A DNA stretch of 64,000 nt from Limnobacter olei (GTDB lineage Bacteria; Pseudomonadota; Gammaproteobacteria; Burkholderiales; Burkholderiaceae_B), in assembly GCF_029087225.1 (NCBI RefSeq), contig NZ_JARFJD010000020.1, positions 44,672-108,671 on the forward strand, read 5' to 3'. Below the pieces are notes generated by a model. It saw only the letters and a list, made by a program, of their open reading frames with translations, searched no databases and had not been told where the DNA came from. Position 1 is the stretch's first letter. The number at the start of each line of letters is the position of its first letter. The position numbers and the translations under genes were made by a program. Shown in pieces: positions 59,649-64,000 of this stretch.

Positions 59649-61286
59649 TTGAAACCTATAATGTTTCATGTGGTGAAGCCGCGCACTCGGATTGACGCGA
59701 CAACTGCACCTGATTTCATCTTGGCTCAAGACGATTGGAACGACTATTCATTCCGGACGCTCTACCACTTATCCTACTTTGAGTGCAAGGACGGTAAGCG
59801 TGAAGAGACTCTAATCGGTCCCGTGAAGATTCTCAAACGGGGACAAAAAAAAGGCGACGGTATCAGCATTCATAACGATTTCGATCGTCTTGGAGATGAG
59901 TTTTGTTCCGTGGGTGATTCGCTGGACTACTATGAAAGACTAAGCGCGCTTGGTGCCCTAGGCGAGGAGATTTTAAGACTGCTTCGTGATGTCGTTCAGT
60001 CGCCAGAATTGGTTCAGGACTTTAAGGATGAGACCGGTTGGGGTAAGTCGCTCTTTCGAGATCAACAAGATGCAGGCTCAAACTTTCGATACCTTGCCGA
60101 TGGAATTGTTCAGGGCCATTATTCTGCAGAACCGATTGATCAGCAACCGTTCAGTTTCCAAATGCCAGGCTGGTTGAGTGCTGTAAATATCGACACGAAG
60201 TCTGAGACAGATGATTTCTTCCGCAAATCGATACTTCCCGAACGTGTGAACGTCCTTGTAGGACGAAACGGCTCAGGAAAAAGTACGTTACTGTCAAGAT
60301 TAGCTCGCGTTGCTTTCGCGTCTACCACTGAGCGAGTGGCTCAGCCATTAAGTAATCTTGGAACAATGCTCCCAGCAGGAGTTGGATTCCCGAGAGTTAT
60401 TACCATCGCCTTTAGCCCATTTGATAACTTCAAACTACCGGGCACCGATGCGCGAAATATGGCTCAAATTGCAAAAGATATGCAGCGGGGCGTTGGGCGA
60501 TTCGTTTTCATCGGACTTCGCGACTTCGCGGCTGAGGCAACTGTCTCTATTTCAGAACTGCCGAATTCCGTACGTGGTCAAACCTCACCAAATGCTGATC
60601 GAGTTAACCAGACGCGGTTGAAGACAATGGCGGAATTGGTTGATGACTTCGACAGCTATCGTTCAAAAATAAATAATGTGCCTTCGCGCCAACTTATTCT
60701 TCAGCGAGCACTAGATAAACTCAAGGTTGGCTTGATGACAGATGAGTGGCTTAATGATCCCAACTCTGGAAGCGCAGAGCGTGCGTCGGATTGGTTTCGC
60801 CAATGCAGTACTGGCTACAAGATTGCAATCCTTATTATATTCGGGTTAGTAGCGCAGCTTGAGCACCGATCGCTCGTTCTTATCGACGAGCCCGAGTCGC
60901 ACCTTCATCCTCCCCTTCTATCGGCCATGATGCATGCGCTCCGGCTTGTGCTGAAAGAGTTTGAGTCATCCGCATTGGTAGCAACCCATTCACCCGTAGT
61001 GGTTCAAGAGTGCCTTGCAAGACACGTTCATGTGGTTCGCCGTGAGGGTGAGAATGTTGCGATACGACCTGTCACTGCTGAGACGTTTGGAGAAAGTATT
61101 GGATTGATAACGGCTCAGGTCTTCGGTATGGAAAGCAATGCTACAGACTTTCACGAAGTGCTTGAAAGATTAATAAAGAAACATAAGTCTCTGGAGGAAA
61201 TTGAGAAGCTGTTCATGGACGGAGTAATGAGCAATCAGGCCAGGGCCTATGTCATGTCAAGGCTCGCGGAGGGCAACGCGCAGTGA
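59649..61286 (+). CDS. PtuA-like AAA (OLD/ABC-type) ATPase of a Septu-like module
   Basis: The 545-residue ATPase starts at TTG 59649 with GGAGGA upstream. Walker A VLVGRNGSGKSTLLSRL is near residue 203, Walker B LVLIDEPESHLHPPLL near 410, and the D-loop/switch ALVATHSPVVVQECL near 445. The C-terminal helices (KKHKSLEEIEKLFMDGVMSNQARAYVMSRL) are typical of PtuA. The signature motif is replaced by QCSTGYKIAIL. Septu PtuA pairs with an HNH nuclease, as here: the GTG of the HNH gene overlaps its stop. The upstream GHKL fusion may be a third component. Confidence 0.83.
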   Translation: MKPIMFHVVKPRTRIDATTAPDFILAQDDWNDYSFRTLYHLSYFECKDGKREETLIGPVKILKRGQKKGDGISIHNDFDRLGDEFCSVGDSLDYYERLSALGALGEEILRLLRDVVQSPELVQDFKDETGWGKSLFRDQQDAGSNFRYLADGIVQGHYSAEPIDQQPFSFQMPGWLSAVNIDTKSETDDFFRKSILPERVNVLVGRNGSGKSTLLSRLARVAFASTTERVAQPLSNLGTMLPAGVGFPRVITIAFSPFDNFKLPGTDARNMAQIAKDMQRGVGRFVFIGLRDFAAEATVSISELPNSVRGQTSPNADRVNQTRLKTMAELVDDFDSYRSKINNVPSRQLILQRALDKLKVGLMTDEWLNDPNSGSAERASDWFRQCSTGYKIAILIIFGLVAQLEHRSLVLIDEPESHLHPPLLSAMMHALRLVLKEFESSALVATHSPVVVQECLARHVHVVRREGENVAIRPVTAETFGESIGLITAQVFGMESNATDFHEVLERLIKKHKSLEEIEKLFMDGVMSNQARAYVMSRLAEGNAQ

Positions 61287-62122
61287 CTATGTGGAATTTG
61301 ACACCACTCAGTAATTTAAATGCTAGAGAACACCTGGACATCGCATTTGCAAACGGAGAAGTTACCGAAATAGAGAAGAAGTTTTTGATGAACTTATATG
61401 AGCAATATAAGACAACCCTTGGAAGGCCATCGTTTTCTATGCAGGCTCAAGGGCAACGTCCTGAGCTATATAACCTTATTCATGACGCATATGGTCTGGT
61501 TCAAGATAATCGCAAACTCAAAAAGCTCCGTGCCGAACTTAAGCTCCTTGCCGACTATTGTCCGTACTGTGGATTCGCTCCAATTTCTGATCTTGATCAT
61601 CACCTTCAACATAATCGTTTCAAACTTTTGAGCATATTTGCCTTGAACTTGATTCCTTGCTGTAGTCCTTGCAATACCGGAAAGAGAAGGTCTCCTTCCG
61701 ACAAGCCAGCAGAGCATCAACTTCATACCTATCTTGAGTCCGTTGCAAACTATGACTTTCTTCGCGCAACTGTTACTTTGCATCCGGGTACTGGGGCACT
61801 TGAAGTCGTATATCTCGTTGAGAAATGTGTTGGGATGTCAGCGGAGCTTTATCTTCGACTGACCAATCATCTTACGGAGTTCGACCTTCATAAAAAATAC
61901 GCTAAGCAAGTCAATATTCATCTTAGTGAGCATCAGTTTGGAATGGAGATGGCTTACCAGAACGGTGAGATTATGCTCCGTGCATACCTAAATGGGACAG
62001 CGAATGCACATGCAAAGAACTTTGGAGTTAACGATTGGCGTACTGCACTGTTCCGCGGCCTAGCGCTCTGCGATGGGTTCTGCAATGGCGGATTCAAGAA
62101 GGCACTAGGTCAGAAGTCCTAG
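61283..62122 (+). CDS. PtuB-like HNH endonuclease of a Septu-like module
   Basis: The 279-residue nuclease starts at GTG 61283, overlapping the ATPase stop; an ATG at 61289 is the alternative. The HNH core is YCPYCGFAPISDLDHHLQH near residue 92 (zinc CxxC and the Asp-His-His catalytic group), followed by LNLIPCCSPCNTGKR near 122 with the second CxxC. The C-terminal 130 residues are helical and presumably contact the ATPase. In Septu the pair degrades phage or host nucleic acid when ATP or infection signals release PtuB. AT-rich relative to the host genes, in keeping with transfer. Confidence 0.85.
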   Translation: MTMWNLTPLSNLNAREHLDIAFANGEVTEIEKKFLMNLYEQYKTTLGRPSFSMQAQGQRPELYNLIHDAYGLVQDNRKLKKLRAELKLLADYCPYCGFAPISDLDHHLQHNRFKLLSIFALNLIPCCSPCNTGKRRSPSDKPAEHQLHTYLESVANYDFLRATVTLHPGTGALEVVYLVEKCVGMSAELYLRLTNHLTEFDLHKKYAKQVNIHLSEHQFGMEMAYQNGEIMLRAYLNGTANAHAKNFGVNDWRTALFRGLALCDGFCNGGFKKALGQKS

Positions 62123-62478
62123 ACGGCCGTGGTCAGCCAGCAGATGTAATTTCTTGGTAGCCTCTCAGACTCCACCCGTTTGTGACAGGTAACCGACGCA
62201 ACGCAGACCAACCGATGTTAGCCAATCAATGACGGTTTTGGCCGACAAGCCGCCCTTCATCTCACCTGAACAAAACACACAAATTATTTAGAAATAGCTG
62301 CCTCTTTGTATCTCACTTTTTCACGCACCAGTTTTTTCACCACACCCGGTTTCAATGTTTTCACTCCTGACCTTATTCGGGCTAGTCGGGCTATTGCCTC
62401 CGCTTCAAATTCAGCAGCTTTTGAATTCAGTTCCATCTTCAATACCCAACAAGTTCAAGAATCTTGCAAAAAGACCAT
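62123..62478. other. 356-base gap after the HNH gene
   Basis: No supported gene. A reading frame continuous with the antitoxin gene runs upstream to 62355, but its sequence is hydrophobic and low in protein-like pattern, and the promoter at 62464-62492 lies within it. The antitoxin promoter begins in the last part of this gap. Confidence 0.5.
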
Positions 62479-62502
62479 TAAAAGACTATATTCAGTCTTT
62501 TA
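62464..62502 (+). promoter_or_regulatory. phd/parE-like promoter with 9-base inverted repeat operator
   Basis: TTGCAA (62464-62469), a 17-base spacer and TATATT (62487-62492) form a sigma-70 promoter. A perfect inverted repeat, TAAAAGACT (62479-62487) and AGTCTTTTA (62494-62502) with a six-base spacer, covers the -10 box. This is the expected position for autorepression by the Phd/YefM-type antitoxin encoded directly downstream. It also argues for the ATG at 62520 as start. Confidence 0.75.
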
Positions 62503-62519
62503 TGATCAGGGCCACAGCC

Positions 62520-62795
62520 ATGCGTTACTCTTCACAAGTAAAGCCGATTAGCTATCTTAAAGCCAACGCTGCGGAGGTTCTTTCGCATCTTTCAGACCAG
62601 CGTGAACCCCTGATCATTACTCAAAACGGGGAAGCGAAAGCCGTTCTGCAAGACATTGCCTCTTTCGAGGAAACCCAGGAAACGCTGGCTTTGCTAAAGA
62701 TACTTGCATTGGGCAATCAGGATGTCGCTGCAGGAAAGATCAAGCCCGTAGCTGATGTTGTCGCCCGTCTGCGCGCCAAGAAGGCATCAAATTAA
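62520..62795 (+). CDS. Phd/YefM-type antitoxin
   Basis: 91 residues from ATG 62520 (MRYSSQVKPISYLKANAAEV). The Phd/YefM fold shows in KPISYLKANAAEVLSHL and REPLIITQNGEAKAVLQDIASFEE, then a helical tail ending LRAKKASN that would wrap the toxin. AGGG lies ten bases upstream; a longer start at 62502 would be almost leaderless given the promoter. The stop and the toxin start share one base (TAATG). Confidence 0.9.
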   Translation: MRYSSQVKPISYLKANAAEVLSHLSDQREPLIITQNGEAKAVLQDIASFEETQETLALLKILALGNQDVAAGKIKPVADVVARLRAKKASN

Positions 62796-63136
62796 TGGCT
62801 GGTAAATCTGCCAAATTCGAAGTTTTCCTAACCGAGGGTGCCGAACAAGATTTGGAGGCGATTCACAACCACATCGCTGAATTCGACTGCATGACCAACG
62901 CAAACCATGTGCTGGATGGGTTGATGGACATCGTGAACAATCTGTCAATATTCCCCGAGCGCGGCAGCTATCCCAGGGAACTGGTCAACCTCGGGATTAA
63001 AGAATACCGTCAAACTTTTTTCAAACCTTACCGCGTGATCTACCGTGTCATTGGCAGCAAAGTTGTTATTTACCTGATTGCAGATGGCCGCCGCGATATG
63101 CAATCCGTGCTTGCGCGTCGCCTACTGGGTACTTAG
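62795..63136 (+). CDS. ParE/RelE-type toxin
   Basis: Toxin of the ParE/RelE superfamily, 113 residues. Visible are FLTEGAEQDLEAIHNHI at the N-terminus, FPERGSYPRELVNLGIKEYRQ in the middle, and FKPYRVIYRVIGSKVVIYLIADGRRDMQSVL at the end. ParE types poison gyrase and RelE types cut mRNA; the DGRRDM ending with conserved Arg resembles ParE/RelE hybrids, so the target is not decided. Coupled to the antitoxin by the TAATG junction. Confidence 0.88.
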   Translation: MAGKSAKFEVFLTEGAEQDLEAIHNHIAEFDCMTNANHVLDGLMDIVNNLSIFPERGSYPRELVNLGIKEYRQTFFKPYRVIYRVIGSKVVIYLIADGRRDMQSVLARRLLGT

Positions 63137-63366
63137 TTCAAAGCACGCTGCGAACCCAGCCCCTCAAACATTCCTAATCACACTACACTGCCGGAAGATA
63201 TTTGCACCCATAGAGACGTTCAGTTCTCACATCACGGCCATCGTTTCGCTGAATTCAGCCGGACGCGGCTTATCCCCCTCGTCGAGCAGAAAGACGTCTT
63301 GATTTCTCCCCCTCAGGGCCTTTCCCCCATACTGCGGCTTGACTTGTTTACCCCGCACGTAACCTC

Positions 63367-64000
63367 ATGAACACCCAAGCCCGAACATTTCACGAAGATC
63401 ACTTAAAGCGCAAAGCGCAGTCGCTGCAACTGGCCTACACCCGTGCGCTGAATAGTCACGACGGTTCAGCGCCTCTTTACCTGCATCAGGAAATGGATTT
63501 TTTAGGTCACTTCGAGCCCGACGCTCAAGTAAGTCTGGTCATGGTGCCCGAGGTGATGCAGCAAGACCTCATAGCAGGCATCATGTTGATGACTGCTCAA
63601 CTGAATACACAGCTAACTAACGCCTTGATCGCAGCATTTGAAAATGGCACATTCGGTGCCGATTTGCTGACTCAGATATTTGGACCCAGCAACCTGCCAG
63701 GCAACCTCGCCAATTTGATCGAGGCTGCAGCCAAAGCGCGCTTTACTTCAAAAATGAAAACTGAATTGCGAGCCACACTGGCCAGCGGTAAACCGCGCAC
63801 GGTGAAACTTGGCAACGGTATGGAACTGAAAGCCTTGGGCCTTAAAGGCCCCAACCAGTTTGGCAAACACGCCGACGTGCTTATCCGGGTTCGTCAAACC
63901 AACGCCAAACAAATTACCTTGCTAGAGAAAAATCAATTTCAACAAATCAGCAAGAACATGAGCACCAAATCCTTGGGGCCCGCTGCATTCAAACATGACA
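63367..64000 (+). CDS. hypothetical protein, 5' part only (runs off the right edge)
   Basis: Open from ATG 63367 (MNTQARTFHEDHLKRKAQS) to the end of the window, 211 codons, no stop. Not recognised. The sequence is helical and soluble, with no signal peptide or membrane segment, with FGADLLTQIFGPSNLPGNL near residue 97 and a basic stretch (LGNGMELKALGLKGPNQFGKHADVLIRVR) near 147. Base composition is host-like, unlike the defence genes before it, so it may mark the return to the core chromosome. No promoter of the HrpL type was found upstream. Confidence 0.6.
   Translation, partial: MNTQARTFHEDHLKRKAQSLQLAYTRALNSHDGSAPLYLHQEMDFLGHFEPDAQVSLVMVPEVMQQDLIAGIMLMTAQLNTQLTNALIAAFENGTFGADLLTQIFGPSNLPGNLANLIEAAAKARFTSKMKTELRATLASGKPRTVKLGNGMELKALGLKGPNQFGKHADVLIRVRQTNAKQITLLEKNQFQQISKNMSTKSLGPAAFKHD

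Noticed and set aside
57173-62122. Retron with PtuAB-type effector
   Set aside because: No reverse transcriptase gene or msr/msd-like structure in the locus; the first gene is a GHKL ATPase.
53566-62510. Loose similarity between 53566-53595 and 62476-62510 as direct repeats (att sites) of a mobile island
   Set aside because: Only short AT-rich blocks match, with gaps; the right copy is explained by the antitoxin operator.
1-64000. CRISPR array, insertion sequence or prophage
   Set aside because: No regularly spaced repeats, transposase or phage structural genes were seen.

Overview
The window reads as part of a chromosome from a betaproteobacterium of the order Burkholderiales. The evidence is gene content and order: accB-accC-prma followed by a zinc-ribbon/DUF3426 protein, mpl near a ubiC-type chorismate lyase, a double-length UvrA, and the yhdP-nit-tldD run. 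Limnobacter is my best guess for the genus, but that is recall and cannot be proved from the sequence alone. No rRNA, tRNA or CRISPR array was seen, and no transposase or integrase was recognised apart from the 3' end of a chromosomal XerD-type recombinase at the left edge.

Positions 1-46.9 kb are mostly housekeeping. On the minus strand there are two long operons: yhdP-nit-tldD (23.2 to 16.9 kb), and mpl-esterase-ubiC-RNase II-tonB-aroE-mtgA (33.1 to 26.0 kb, with several 4-base overlaps). On the plus strand glnE stands alone at 23.3 kb. A 33.2-39.6 kb run carries a conserved hypothetical gene, a TlpA-like thioredoxin, accB, accC, prmA, a DUF3426 protein, a PfkB kinase and a glycine-zipper lipoprotein. 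The DAHP synthase gene at 14.9-15.9 kb is preceded by a 28-residue leader peptide with seven Phe codons and a strong terminator hairpin. This is a classical attenuator layout.

Scattered through the first 17 kb are five lineage-specific genes for helical, export-signal-free proteins with Ser/Pro/Gln/Asn-rich N-termini (870-5043, 10924-11583, 14147-14698, 16293-16886). Two of them carry a perfect match to the HrpL/BtrS-type sigma-factor promoter (GGAACY-N15/16-CCACNNA) close upstream. I infer that they belong to a type III secretion regulon whose apparatus lies outside the window.

From 47.0 to 48.5 kb there is a PAAR protein with a C-terminal HExxH metallopeptidase-like domain followed by a lipoprotein gene, which looks like a type VI secretion effector and immunity pair. 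From 50.2 to 63.1 kb lies a defence island bracketed by two toxin-antitoxin modules. It starts with a higBA-like pair. Next is a single 792-residue protein that joins a PD-(D/E)xK-like nuclease region, a DUF2075/Schlafen-type helicase and an S24 (LexA-like) peptidase domain. A SIR2-HerA pair (Nezha-like) follows. Then comes a three-gene group consisting of a GHKL ATPase fused to a PD-(D/E)xK-like domain, a Septu PtuA-like AAA ATPase and a PtuB-like HNH nuclease. A phd/parE-like pair closes the island. I do not recognise the GHKL-nuclease plus PtuAB combination as a named system, and it is the best candidate here for something undescribed. The right edge cuts through an unknown gene.
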